Below, in pieces: positions 1-10,848 of a stretch of DNA of 64,000 nucleotides. The DNA is taken from positions 21,576,001 through 21,640,000 of the forward strand of contig NC_039478.1 of assembly GCF_003590095.1 (NCBI RefSeq). The letters are read 5' to 3'. Below the pieces are notes generated by a model. It worked only from the letters and a program-made list of their open reading frames with translations, was not told the origin of the DNA and did not search any database. Source of the stretch: Trichoplusia ni. Taxonomy: Eukaryota > Arthropoda > Insecta > Lepidoptera > Noctuidae. Made by a program: the position numbers and the translations under genes. Within the stretch, counting starts at the first letter, position 1, and each line of letters starts with the position of its first letter.

Positions 1-2758
1 AACATTTATGTGAGCTTGAAATGCTCTGGACAACACAGGAGAATACGGAACGACCCACCTATTATCTAAAGTAACTTGTTGTCCAGACACTCGCTTTTCA
101 ACAGTAAAACCATCATTATCTCTTGAACGGCGACGATATAATGGGTATCCATCATGTCCTGTTACAGTGCCATCCACTAAGGCTTTTGGATATCTTTTAG
201 TGCAACGACCGTCTTGCATGCAAGGAGAATTCCCGTTAAACGAACCACATGGACCATGTATCATATGAGTTTTAACAATGTCGTATAACACGGGATCTGC
301 AATCGGACTTGGAATTTCAGCACTGATTAAACTGTCTACATCATTAGGTCGAACCTTATCTTTTAACCAAAGCAGGATATGTGCGTGAGGTAAGCCGCGT
401 TTTTGCCATTCAATACTATACATATAACACAATACTTCTCCAAAAATTTTATCTTTGGTAAGTAGATCTATCATTGATTTTAATTTTAAATAAAAAACTC
501 TTGCTATGATATCATGGCGGTCATGCGGTGCTTGACCCTCAAGAAGCTCCCGAGTAATTTCATCCCACTTAGGATTGGTAGTTACAGTAATAAATAAGTC
601 GGGACGTCCATATTTTCTTACGTAACAAAAAGCATCTTGAGTACGTTCGTGCATGTATCGTGGACCACCAGTAAAAGAAGAGGGCAAAATAACTAAACGA
701 CCCATATTCACCGTATCGTTATCTTGCTGCATGGCGTCGCGAAGGTGCACGTATTCTTCAACGCGCAGCTGCCTTTGATTAGATCGTATATAAACTAATC
801 TTTCGGTTTCAATTTTTGCGTACATGTCTACAATAAACTGATTGAATAAGCCACGAAAACGTTGAAAGTATACAAACCTATTCCGTCTTACTTGCAAGTG
901 GTAACAGTAAAATTGAAGGCATGAAATCTTTTTATTATAATTAGGTGCGCCTGTACGCGGATCAGTTTGGTATAAAGCAAAATTATAACCATCTTCCCCT
1001 CGACAGTATATCAAAGGATATTGCAAACTGTCGTAAGCCCTGTGGGTTTCATAAATACGTTGCAAACGATTATCTCTGGAACGGATAACGATATCACGCC
1101 TATCACATTCCTGGTCGACCAATACCACAGCAACTTCATTCGTGGATGGAGCATTATAACGCCCAGGGTGTTCCTGAGTTGGACGCCTATCGGCATTTAT
1201 AATTGTTATCATCATCTCGAGGAAGAGCTTCTAATGCCGATTTAAAACTGCATACATACGAATTAACCTGATGCAACATGTTCTGAAGTTGTGATATGAG
1301 TTCAGTATTTAAATTCGGGAAATATTGATTTCTTATATTCGACTGTTCGTTGTAGTCGGATACAAAATATATTTGAAGAAACTTAGGTTGGTTTTCAGGC
1401 AAAAGGGATCCTATCAAATGGTAAACCTGACCTTGTATCTTAAAAGTAGGCATGAAATGACCTTCTGAGATTTGTTGAGCGCCAAAGGATGTCATTTGAA
1501 ATGCACTATTATAAGTGCGAATATTATCTAAAAACTGTTTAGATTGTATATGTTCCCCTAAAAGTAGTGATTTCAAAGGTTCCGGTGGGTCTTCGAATGA
1601 AGGCAAATTTATTTTACCTGTAGAACAACAGAAACCAGCTGACTCCTTACTCCACTTTGAAGCATTACAAAAACGACATACCACGTTCATATCGCCTATT
1701 ACAGAAGATGATCCATAATCAATTGTGAGGTTATAAGCAAACCCACTTTTATATTTGTCGGACCAAGCCACCGAATTTCTAGATTGATCTTCTATGTGTA
1801 CATCTAAGTTATTAAGGCTATGTCAAAATCTGTCTGCGGTAAGACGGGCCTCTCGCTGTTCGTCCGTTTCAAGAGACCGAATATTTTCGATTCTTAATCT
1901 TTCATTAGACAAACTTACTGATCGTTCTTGTCTCAAAGAATTATAATATTCGCGTACCGACTCTAGTCGTTGTTCATGCTCATGTGCGTCTTCGAGAGAT
2001 CGAATAACATTATGGTGCACCCTATCATTTGTCAAACGGTCTTCATATTGAGTTAAAGTTTCAGATTCTCGAGATAAAATATGACGTTCGCGGTCAGCTG
2101 TGAGACGCAATTCCCTCTCAGTGTAGGTTTCTGACTCGCGAGACAATATATGACGTTCGCGGTCAGCTGTGAGACGCAATTCCCTCTCAGTGTAGGTTTC
2201 TGACTCGCGAGACAATATATGACGTTCGCGGTCAGCTGTGAGACGCAATTCCCTCTCAGTGTAGGTTTCTGACTCGCGAGACAATATATGACGTTCGCGG
2301 TCAGCTGTGAGACGCAATTCTCTGTCAGTGAAGGTTTCTGACTCGCGAGACAATATATGACGTTCGCGGTCAGCTGTGAGACGCAAATCCCTCTCAGTGT
2401 AGGTTTCTGACTCGCGAGACAATGTATGCCGTTCGCGGTCAGCAGTGAGACGCAATTCTCGTTGTGACGCAGTTTCAGCATCTCGGGATAACACATGTTG
2501 TTCTCGGTCAATGGTAAGCCTCAGCTCTCGTTGAGAAGAGCTTTGAGACGCCCGTGATGTAGCTCGTCTCGCTCTGTCAGCTGCTAATCGCATCTCTCTC
2601 TCTGGAGAGCTTTCATTGGCTCGAGAGGTTGAGGCACTAACTCTCATAGAGTTTAACCGATGTGCTCTTTCCTCTGCCGATTCTTGAGAACGCGCATTTC
2701 TCATCCTTTTAGCATCTCTCGAATTTCGAGATAAAGATGGTCGTTTTTTAGGTGGCAT
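1..2758 (-). pseudogene. Helitron Rep/helicase, 5' half, broken by a stop codon and a frameshift
   Basis: This encodes the N-terminal part of a rolling-circle transposon Rep protein; the remainder runs off the left edge of the window. Reading leftwards from ATG 2758-2756 there are about 311 residues of basic and charged sequence with 23-residue repeats. An in-frame TGA follows at 1825-1823. The same frame stays open through 1822-1190 and carries a Cys-rich segment (VCRFCNASKW, then CC). The frame shifts by one base near 1200 and stays open from there to base 1. The last part is the Helitron_like_N domain, with the HUH nickase motif GLPHAH at about 396-379 and Cys pairs near 250-200. The catalytic tyrosines and the helicase lie outside the window. 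The TGA fits a C-to-T change of CGA (Arg), since the frame is intact on both sides. Family identity is secure. That the copy is dead as an uninterrupted gene is read directly from the sequence, barring assembly error or splicing. Confidence 0.93.
2044..2518 (-). repeat. 69-bp tandem repeat inside the Helitron Rep reading frame
   Basis: A 69-bp unit is repeated head to tail. Each unit encodes a 23-residue block with the pattern RLTADRERHILSRESETYTE plus three residues. The central units, from about 2083 to 2430, are almost identical at DNA level, while the outer units are diverged. The unit length is a multiple of three, so changes in copy number keep the reading frame. The block is rich in Arg and Glu and is likely helical. 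Confidence 0.95.
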
Positions 2759-2825
2759 TGTGTATTTTTAATCGACGGTAACTGAAGCTACCTTACACTT
2801 ACAATTATATATAATTATTATGTAA

Positions 2826-3185
2826 TAATTACGAAAATAAACTATTAATATAATAAAACACTACCAATTACGAAAATAAACTATTAATACAATTAAACAC
2901 TACCAAAATAACTAATATAATAATAACGAAAATAAACTATTAATATAATTAAACACTACCAATTACGAAAATAAACTATTAATTTAATTAAACACTACCA
3001 ATTACGAAAATAAACTATTAATTTAATTAAACACTACCAAATTACGAAAATAAACTATTAATACAATTAAACACTACCAAAATAAATAATATAAAAATTA
3101 CGAAAATAAACTATTAATATAATTAAACACTACCAATTACGAAAATAAACTATTAATACAATTAAACACTACCAAAATAACTAAT
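2826..3185. repeat. AT-rich minisatellite, about 40-bp unit
   Basis: About eight tandem copies of a unit reading roughly ttacgaaaataaactattaa followed by a short tail ending in acactaccaa. Some copies are separated by short variants such as aataactaatataataa. The array sits between the Rep start codon and the TATA box of the Helitron, so it would form most of the transcribed leader if that promoter is used. It has no coding potential. Confidence 0.92.
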
Positions 3186-3399
3186 AGGTGTACCTACTAC
3201 TAATACTATTAATCTAATACCTATTATATAAACTAACAACAAAACAATTCTAAAAATAAACTATTCAAAGACTAAAAGTCATGCTGATAAGCACGGTTTG
3301 CAAATAACAATTATTGATTGTCAATAAGGTCGAACAGTCTGAACGTCTATTCGCATCAACAGCCAAATATTGTATGACGCTCGAGCGCGGACCCCCCGC

Positions 3400-3408
3400 C
3401 TTTTTATA
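3400..3408 (-). promoter_or_regulatory. candidate TATA box for the Helitron Rep transcript
   Basis: On the minus strand the sequence GGTATAAAAAGGCGGGG sits in a GC-rich pocket between about 3,380 and 3,440 that contrasts sharply with the AT-rich surroundings. It points towards the Rep start codon about 640 bases downstream. No other good TATA element was noticed between it and the ATG. Start-site use is inferred. Confidence 0.5.
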
Positions 3409-3869
3409 CCTCCCGCCACGACGCGCGTCGAGCGCGGCAACCGATACACAAAAATAATCCTTATAGCATGACTCTGTATTCACGCGCGATTTCTTATTAT
3501 TTCATGTATAACTTTGGTGTTTCTACACCGATTTACATGATTCTTTTTTTATTGAATAGGTAATAATGTTAACTTTTTTAATTGGGGATGAGTGATAGTG
3601 TTGTAAACGTTAGAGTAGACAAATACAATCAGAAATCTCCGAATTGCTAAGCTATCGGGAGTTTCACGTGTTATTGTGAGTCAAGCATAAAAGTTAGACA
3701 TATGCTGTCGAGGAATATTTTTTATATAATTTTAGGGAGAATATTTCCGTCATACATGATTTCTATGTAGCTTTAACCTATAAGCCTGCACACGTGACGG
3801 AAGCTTAAAAAATGGAGTAACTTACCCCGTTTTCCCAATATTTCCCTTCACTGCTCTGCTCCTATTGGT

Positions 3870-3975
3870 CGTAGCGTAATGAAAAGTATACTATAACCTG
3901 CCCAAGAGTATGAAGAATAAATGTGCCAAATTTCGTTAAAATCCGTCGAGTAGTTTTTGTTTCTATAACGAATAT

Positions 3976-4020
<45 letters not shown>

Positions 4021-4140
4021 AATTTTACTGATTGCATTTTTGGCATCAGTAGCGATCCCTAACCACCCCTTGATAGTTATTTTTTAAATATATTTTATGT
4101 ACAGAATTGACCTCTCTACAGATTTATTATAAGTATAGAT
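3870..4140 (+). repeat. dispersed lepidopteran repeat with a (CAGA)n microsatellite
   Basis: The segment contains gctcctattggtcgtagcg, then ccaaatttcgttaaaatcc, then a run of cagacaga units at about 3976-4018, and ends near attataagtatagat. The same word order returns at 29.4, 34.4, 36.7 and 38.5 kb with other tails. The family is common in moth genomes and is often associated with microsatellites. Its transposition class is not clear from the sequence. Confidence 0.7.
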
Positions 4141-4149
4141 ATAGATTCT

Positions 4150-6100
4150 AATTTTGATTAAAGTTTTTACGTATTGTGACACTGAAGTCATTTAAAAAGA
4201 GTCGTTAAGAAATCAAAGGTTTTCAAATTATTTATAACAATAATCATATTTAATTTAAACACGTCCTCCATTGCGTGTCTAAGTCTGCCATGCCAAAACA
4301 TTTTAAGACGACTGTTAACTGTCTCGTTTTAACATCAGATCTTAACTGAACAACAGAACTTAACAAACCTGTAACTTAACATTAAAGTGACAAACTTAGT
4401 TATGCAAGTAAAAAACTTGCTTAACCTAATCAAAATGTTTTTCTGAGATTTTTAGTATGCGAGTAGTACCTGTAGTTTTATTATTTTAAACAATATAAAC
4501 AGAAATATTTACTAATCAGCACCGTGCTACAGTTTTCGTAGCGCTACGAAAAGTGACTCTACGTTACTTAAGAAATCACGAAAAGTGACTCTACGTTACA
4601 TAAGAAATTAAACTTGACTTTAAATACTTTTATTGTTTTTATAAAACTATTTTTCGTTGTTTTAGAGTTCCTCAAAAATGTTGTCCAGTCAACTTGTGGC
4701 GATTTTTACGTAGTATTTAGTTAATTACCTCTCTCCCGCTCTTATGACATTTCTAAGATACTCGACTAGATCTTATTGAATCAATTTTGATTCTCGAAAT
4801 CTCCAACAAAACATAAACTGAAAAAAAACCCACTGCAATTAGATATAAAGAAAATCAGCTCAACAATTGAACATCGCTACAAAACAATACAAAAGTGAGT
4901 AAAGAAATGAAACACGTTTTCATGCGTCTACCACCACCTGAAAAACCAAGACATCTCGACTTGTAGAGAGAAAGACAGCGCTATATAAAGCGTATAGTGG
5001 CATCTCTCTCCCACACCTTGAGTCTTACTTTGGGAGGAGAAGACCCCTGGGTAGTTAACTAGAGGCAGGGCAGTTAAGCTATCCAATTAGTTGTCATTGT
5101 GTTATCTACGCCAAACTAACTTGTGATGCTGTTCGTGACCGCTTTGCTAACTCGGATCGGTGCGATCAGTTACCAGACTCTACTATTTGATACTGTGGAT
5201 ATATTAATGTAAGTTAAAGAACACCTGTTTTTGTTGTCTTGGGCTAGGCTAATTAATAGGTTTGGTGTGTTTTCAAACATAAACATACGATTTCGGAATC
5301 GGATCGGAATATTTTCGGGAGTCAAAATCGAAATATTTCCAAACTGTTCTCTCAATGAAAGAATCAGAATATAGCAAGGGTTCACGGATAACCCTTTCAA
5401 GAAAATAAGAAGTAATATTCTTATTAGAAAATGTATTTAACTTAGTTTTTGTTATCTATCAATTGGAAACAGAGGCGGTTTCAGCTCAAAACCAGCGCAA
5501 AGCAAAATGCTTAAGCCTTCTGCCTCCGGTATTATAGTTTTTGTATAGGTACTTATACTAATGAAATAGAGGAAACAATCAACGCCTACTCTACTCTATT
5601 CTTAAATGTCGTTATTAAATACATTTTAAACTTGAATCGAGTTTGTATCGAAAACTCTTAGTTGCTCTTGTTTCCTGTAATTGGTATAACATCTAATTTA
5701 CTCATTACGCCGATATTCGTTACGGGGAAATCTAATTAACACTCTTTTCTAATACGAGTAAACGAGGGCAATATAATAAATTACTTAGTTCCTCAGATAT
5801 CTAATGCTCCTGCTAAGCTCTACAAAGTTTATAATAAAACAATGTTATTTAATATTTTCGGACAATCCAAAATAAGCATCTTAATACTTTATAAGCAATC
5901 GTTTCTGCGTCTGATTCTTTAATCAGAGCTCTGATTCAAAATTTACTTGTCTTGTATACTCCTGCGCAATCTTAATAATGCAGTCAGATAAAAAGGAGCA
6001 CAGAATTTTGAGCCTTATTTACTAAGAAATAGTTAGAAAGATTGCGAGCTTGAAGATTTGAGCGGTAAACAAATCTTAGGCGAGGTGTAAGTGACAATAA
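4150..6100. other. intergenic, no gene seen
   Basis: AT-rich sequence without convincing reading frames. Around 4,950-5,070 there is a phrase resembling degenerate LINE 3' sequence (tactttgggaggagaagacc). A 16-base perfect palindrome centred on GAGCTC lies near 5,921-5,936. Nothing else can be supported. Confidence 0.5.
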
Positions 6101-6109
6101 AACGGGAAT

Positions 6110-6560
6110 AAAGCTCTCGGGGCCGTCTTCAAGTTGCGCGGCGAGCGGACGCTCTAGGGGGCGGCGGGGCGGGGAAGCGGAGGGGGGGTCGCAGGAGGAG
6201 GAGCGACTCGCGCCGTCCCTGTCTGGCCGCGAGTCGCGCTCATCCGTTTTATTTCTTGTTTGTAAGGTCCACAGCACCTTCCCAGTTCGCTACATAATTT
6301 ATTTTGAGCGGGTACATTTAAAAAATTGGTTGAGCCGCGTACGAGTTTAGGCGGTGAAATGGAGTTTGCTCGAGGGGGGGGGCGGTGTTACCAAATGAAA
6401 ATAATATGGTAAATGATTTCATTTGAATTGGCATTTTCGCGTTATCGCCGGGGGCAAGTAATGGGCCGTGGAAGGTCCCGGCCCATTGTCCGCGCTGGCT
6501 TCATTTACTCGCTGAATTTATTTTGCTGGGTTTATGGCGGCACTTGAGTTTTTATCGTCG
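6110..6560. promoter_or_regulatory. GC-rich island with a G-quadruplex motif
   Basis: The stretch is strikingly GC- and CpG-rich compared with its flanks. On the plus strand, 6157-6188 holds four G-runs of at least four G separated by loops of 4, 1 and 7 bases, which meets the usual G-quadruplex definition. Further islands at 6,370 (a run of nine or so G) and 6,450-6,540 contain CpG-rich words and homeodomain-like sites (taatttatt, tttatggc). There is no convincing coding frame. A promoter or enhancer role is inference. Confidence 0.4.
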
Positions 6561-7039
6561 TTTACGCCGGCCCCATACATATTCAATGTCTCTGTGTATC
6601 CTGTCTGGTGGACGAAACTATGTTCATTTGACACCCCCCGCCTTTATTGGTATTTCTTGTATGATTTATTTGAGAGAGATATTTTTGCTAAAGGAAGCGT
6701 AATGAATATCTCTCATGTTGCGGGTTTGATCAAAAACACTTAAAGGTATCAATAATATTGCCCATTTACTGCCGCTGAATCATAAAATTATGTGCCTGCA
6801 TTTATTTCAGAAAGTAAATTGCATTTACCCCATATCTATCGATCCTATACATACCCAAATATTAACATTATCTTTATTAGTTTTAGACAATAAAACGAAC
6901 TTATACCAGAATTAAGTAATATGTTTAGATTCGATTTCATCTTCGGCTTTTTCATCCTTCTGAAAACCATCAAAGATCTTTCGTTCATTTTCTCAACTTT
7001 AGTATAATAAACAACAGCCTAGCCTTCTCTCATTTTTTT

Positions 7040-7400
7040 TACAACTACCAGTCTTCCCGGATGCAGCTAAGTGCCAATGTTTTATAGGAGCGGCTACCTA
7101 TCTAACCTCCTCAACCCAATACCTGGGCAACAGTATGCTTAGCAAGGCTGGTTTCCAGACTAACTAACTACCCCGTAAAGACTGTCAAAGATGCATCCAG
7201 AAGGGCCAAGGTCAAAAGTTAACGTGCTTTCCAAAACACGGAGGTACGCTTAATGATGGTGAGATGGACACACTACCAACTAACCGACCGCACCAAGCTT
7301 AGCTTAACTGGAACTCGATCTACTTGTGCAGTTGTAACTTAGCTACGAAAAAGTCGGATTGAAGGAAATATACTCGTGATAAAACTGGTCAAGTATCAGC
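7040..7400 (+). repeat. dispersed repeat, family B, degenerate copy
   Basis: It shares ordered words with copies at 28.9 and 41.7 kb: ctatctaacctcctcaaccc, acctgggcaaca, gactgtcaaagatg, acacggaggtacg, aagcttagctta and tgcagttgtaacttagct. The order and spacing identify one repeat family. It is non-coding and its class is unknown to me. Confidence 0.7.
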
Positions 7401-7728
7401 CTCGCGACACTGAGACTTCTATGCAGTTTAGTAGAAAAAAAAAAATAGGTTGGGTAACAAAAAAATTAAGAGTGGTAACCTAACAAATGTATGACCGTTA
7501 CATGGTTGGTTATAACCTCGATCTAATTTTTTTTTCACTGACTTCAGTATACAATTATCTGTCAAATTTATGATATCTCGATTTCTGATTATGGACGGCA
7601 AGGCAGCGGTGCCTCAGTAACATGATTCCGTTTTACTCCTTACACTCCGAACAATCAGAAGCTAGTGAAATTCAATCGGTAGGTATAGTTTTCTGATCAG
7701 ATTCGTTCTTAAATCAATCGGTATCTAC

Positions 7729-7830
7729 ATAGATAGATAGATAGATATAATATTCTTTATTGCACACCACATAATTACAGGATTTTATAAAAATGAATGT
7801 CATGGGCGGTCTTTTCGCAATAAGCGATTT
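7729..7830 (-). mobile_element. LINE-type 3' end with GATA microsatellite
   Basis: A run of gatagata units joins atattctttattgcacacca, followed by a phrase about a cggtcttttcgcaataag block. Short GATA-type tails attached to this tail phrase are typical of lepidopteran LINE 3' ends in reverse orientation. Only the tail is present. Confidence 0.5.
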
Positions 7831-8449
7831 TTTTTTTCGATTTTGTCCTCTTACTGCATGGAGACCCTACATTTATTTTTATTTCTTGCCTGCTCTTGTA
7901 TTTAATTTTCCCAATCAAATAGGCTTTTCCTAGGCAAGTAGACAGATATACATATGAGAAAAAATTTACTTAAAACAAAAGTCCCAACAACTCTTTCGAA
8001 AACTAATTTTACATTAAGATATCAATTCTTCTATTGTTTATCTTTATAACCATCAATCAGTCTACCAGACTCCTACAAAAATCACTTCCCATCCCACTAT
8101 CACTTGAAAAGCCCAAATGACTTAGCAAAACGCTTAATAGAACATAATAAGTACAATAGTTGCGTAATTATATCTATCTTTTGTTATTCAACCCCTAATG
8201 TAGGGGTTTTTTCTCAACCCCTCGCTCAACCCCCGTGATTTATTGAAGAAAGCTTTTAAACCCTTGCAATGTCGTTTGTTATTTTGTCTTGCTATTATTT
8301 TGTGGTCTGGCGGATTTGCTCTATTAACTCTATGGCTTTTCTTATTTAGTTTTTAGTTATTGTAGTTTCATGATTTTGTTTTATATTGGTCGATTAAAGA
8401 AAGGAAATTTAAAAAAAATATATAATTGGGTGCGCTATTGAAATGAAAC

Positions 8450-8560
8450 TACTTTTACAGATTTTATCGCGGTTTAATATTTGATTTTCGTTCCCGACGT
8501 TTCGACACCTTTGCAGGTATCATGGTCACGGGCAGACTGAGATGGTGTTTGTCTTGACAG
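8450..8560. repeat. dispersed repeat fragment
   Basis: Contains ttcccgacgtttcgacacc followed by tcatggtcacgggcagactg, a phrase that recurs widely in moth genomes (from general knowledge; there is no second copy in this window). No coding frame. Confidence 0.4.
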
Positions 8561-9414
8561 AAGATGTTGCTCGTTCTACCTTCATATTTTTAATTAATTA
8601 TTTGTGGTCCGACCTACGCAGTATGAGCTCACTGTGTCGTGATGTCTTGCAGCGCTGCTCTTGGGTTTAGCCTTGAGTTTTTGTATTATTGGGTGCTCTA
8701 TTACTAATAAGTCGTTGTAATTGATTACGCAAGGATACAAGCTTGTCATGGTTATAAGTTTGTGCCTTGGAGACCTAATTATTTTCAACCGACTTCAAAA
8801 AATACTAGGTTCTCAATTCGTCTGCATTTCGTATTTTTTTATGTTTGTAACCTCAATCTGGATGAACGATACTGTACTTAGCTATTATTTGGTCCCATTA
8901 AATATTTAGTTTTTCCCAGTTGTTTTTCTATTTGATTGAAGTTGTAAAAGCATGAATAATAAAGAATAGGTGCTCCTCACTTGATTTCAATTATCTTTAT
9001 TTCTATTTTTTTTTTTAATTTTTACGAAACCTACATACGGTTGATTGCCTTTGTATCTCCCTGGGCAGGGGGGAAAATGCTTGTGTCCAACATTTGAAGG
9101 GAATCATCAAAATAGTACACGAGATAACACCTTAATACATTTTTTTTATTTATTACTCAAAAGTGCAAGTGAGACGGATTTTTGGAATTGAGTTCTTACA
9201 ACTAATTTATGTAAAAATCTTGAACCTCAAGCTGAACTCACTGACTACTGGCTAAGGGTATCAGTTTTTCTGCACAAAAACATTAAAAAATTATGGCTTC
9301 GCTAACAAGTGACGTAAGTAATTTTATCGTCGAAATAGTCGTCTCATTTATTTGTTTTTAATATTTACTATTCCGTAATAGTTATTCAATAAACAATAAC
9401 TAACAGCACGTGTA

Positions 9415-9640
9415 ATAATCGACTGCACGGATAGCCGAGTTGCTGAAGTCACCACGCCAAATCCACAGTGCGCGTCGTGTCGCGGGTTCGATCCCCGCTT
9501 AGGACAAGCATTTTGTGTGATCCACGAATGCTTGTTCTGAGTCTGGGTGTCTTTGTGCATGTGACTTGTATGTTTGTAAAACCTACAACTCACATGCATT
9601 GATTAATTTCAGTAATGCGGGAGTCATTTAAAAACAAAAG
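9415..9640 (+). mobile_element. tRNA-derived SINE
   Basis: The 5' part has RNA polymerase III internal promoter elements: an A-box-like tagccgagttg at 9432-9442 and a perfect B box GGTTCGATCCC at 9485-9495. The body (acaagcattttgtgtgatcc, then tctgggtgtctttgtgcatg) is shared with copies at 40.5, 48.6 and 63.2 kb, and a reversed fragment near 50.5 kb. It does not fold as a complete tRNA gene, so it is a SINE head. This copy keeps the best B box of the set. Confidence 0.85.
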
Positions 9641-9649
9641 AAAAAAGTG

Positions 9650-10735
9650 AGAAGTGTGATTACTTTAATTGCAATAAATATCTACTGCAATTTTAGCTAT
9701 TCAATAATTCTATTCTTTTTTAACCTCTCTATTTTAACTCGTTTGATGTGTCTGTCTGTTTGTGGGATCATAGCTCTCGATCGGATTGAGCGGTAACAAT
9801 TTAATTTTTTGTGTTTTTTAGGTGAATGATGTGCAAGTGTTGCCACCGCTATAGGAATATTAGAAAGTTTGATAAAAATCGGCGGAGCCATTTAAAAATT
9901 GTGGGGAGTGAAGTTTAGCCGTCAGGGGTCAATGAATCAATCCATAATCAACATCAAACAGATAGATCAGTTTAAAAGTTATTTCTGTATAATAAAAAGA
10001 AATGGTAAAGTCCTATATTTAAATATATATAAAAAAAAATATAATGTTTAAACGCACAATGACATGTCTTATGTTTTCATTTGAGATATTCTTGTTAATT
10101 TTTTTTAACTGCTACTTTTATATTTTGTTTAGTTGCAAGAGGTGTTATAGAGCAAATTTTCTTTTACCTAATTGTAGTTGTTTTATCTCTAGACGCTCTA
10201 TTAGTAAATCTTACAGAAATAAATTTCTTGACACTAGCTCTATCTAGTGTGAGTTTAAGTAAGTAATCAAAGACCTTAAAGTTTTAGTCTGTGGTTTTTA
10301 AGACATCTGTGCTTATTATTTTCATAGGTTTCAAACTTAAAGTTGAATTGATAATTAAAACCTATCTTGCATATATTATTTATAATGAATTTTATTGTAT
10401 ATTTAAAACCTGTCATCATGAAAAAAACGAATGCATAAATCTACCGATATACATTCACCGGTCAATACATTATATTTAATCTATGCTTAAAATTTCTAAT
10501 CAGCGCCATCTAGAATTCCAGTTCTGAAAACGCTCAAACTTTTTGGTGCTGTAGGTAAAACAGTTTTAACTGCAAAAATATTTTTTGTTAAATATAAAAT
10601 AACTGTAGCAAATATACTTGCAAAAACTACTTAGACGAGTTTATAAATATTTTTAAAATTTTACTATCCCAATAGAAAAGTTTAAAATGTTTTATTTTGC
10701 ACATGTCTCCTACAGTTCATATTTACCGCCAATAT
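9650..10735. other. intergenic, no gene seen
   Basis: Very AT-rich sequence. Two short hydrophobic open frames are composition artefacts. Nothing else was found before the eIF5A promoter region. Confidence 0.5.
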
Positions 10736-10739
10736 GAAG

Positions 10740-10848
10740 CGGCGTTTCGGCCATTTTGTGAACCCCGCGACAGGAAGTGAGTGTTATAGGTGCTACGCAG
10801 GCGCAAATTGACCTTTCGGTTGAAGAACCCGTCGGTCACATGTGAGTG
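10740..10848 (+). promoter_or_regulatory. candidate eIF5A promoter and short non-coding first exon
   Basis: A locally GC-rich stretch contains a YY1/PHO-like GGCCATTTT, an ETS-like CAGGAAGTG, and two good splice donors (GTGAGT at 10777 and 10842). A pyrimidine-rich start-like word, CCTTTC, lies at about 10812-10817. Transcription from there spliced at 10841 would give a very short leader joined to the acceptor at 13192. The coding exon needs an upstream leader exon because it begins after a consensus acceptor (ctcatcatcag) at 13192. The exact start is inferred. Confidence 0.4.

Noticed and set aside
2053..2511. 152-codon minus-strand frame with strong internal repeats
   Set aside because: It is the 69-bp repeat of the Helitron gene read in another frame; the gene frame is longer and fits the Rep family.
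3976..4018. Regular short repeats resembling an array
   Set aside because: A simple CAGA microsatellite without spacers; nothing in this eukaryotic window resembles a CRISPR array.
9484..9496. B box that could mark a true tRNA gene
   Set aside because: No acceptor stem or anticodon arm can be formed around it, and related copies lie elsewhere in the window; it is a SINE.
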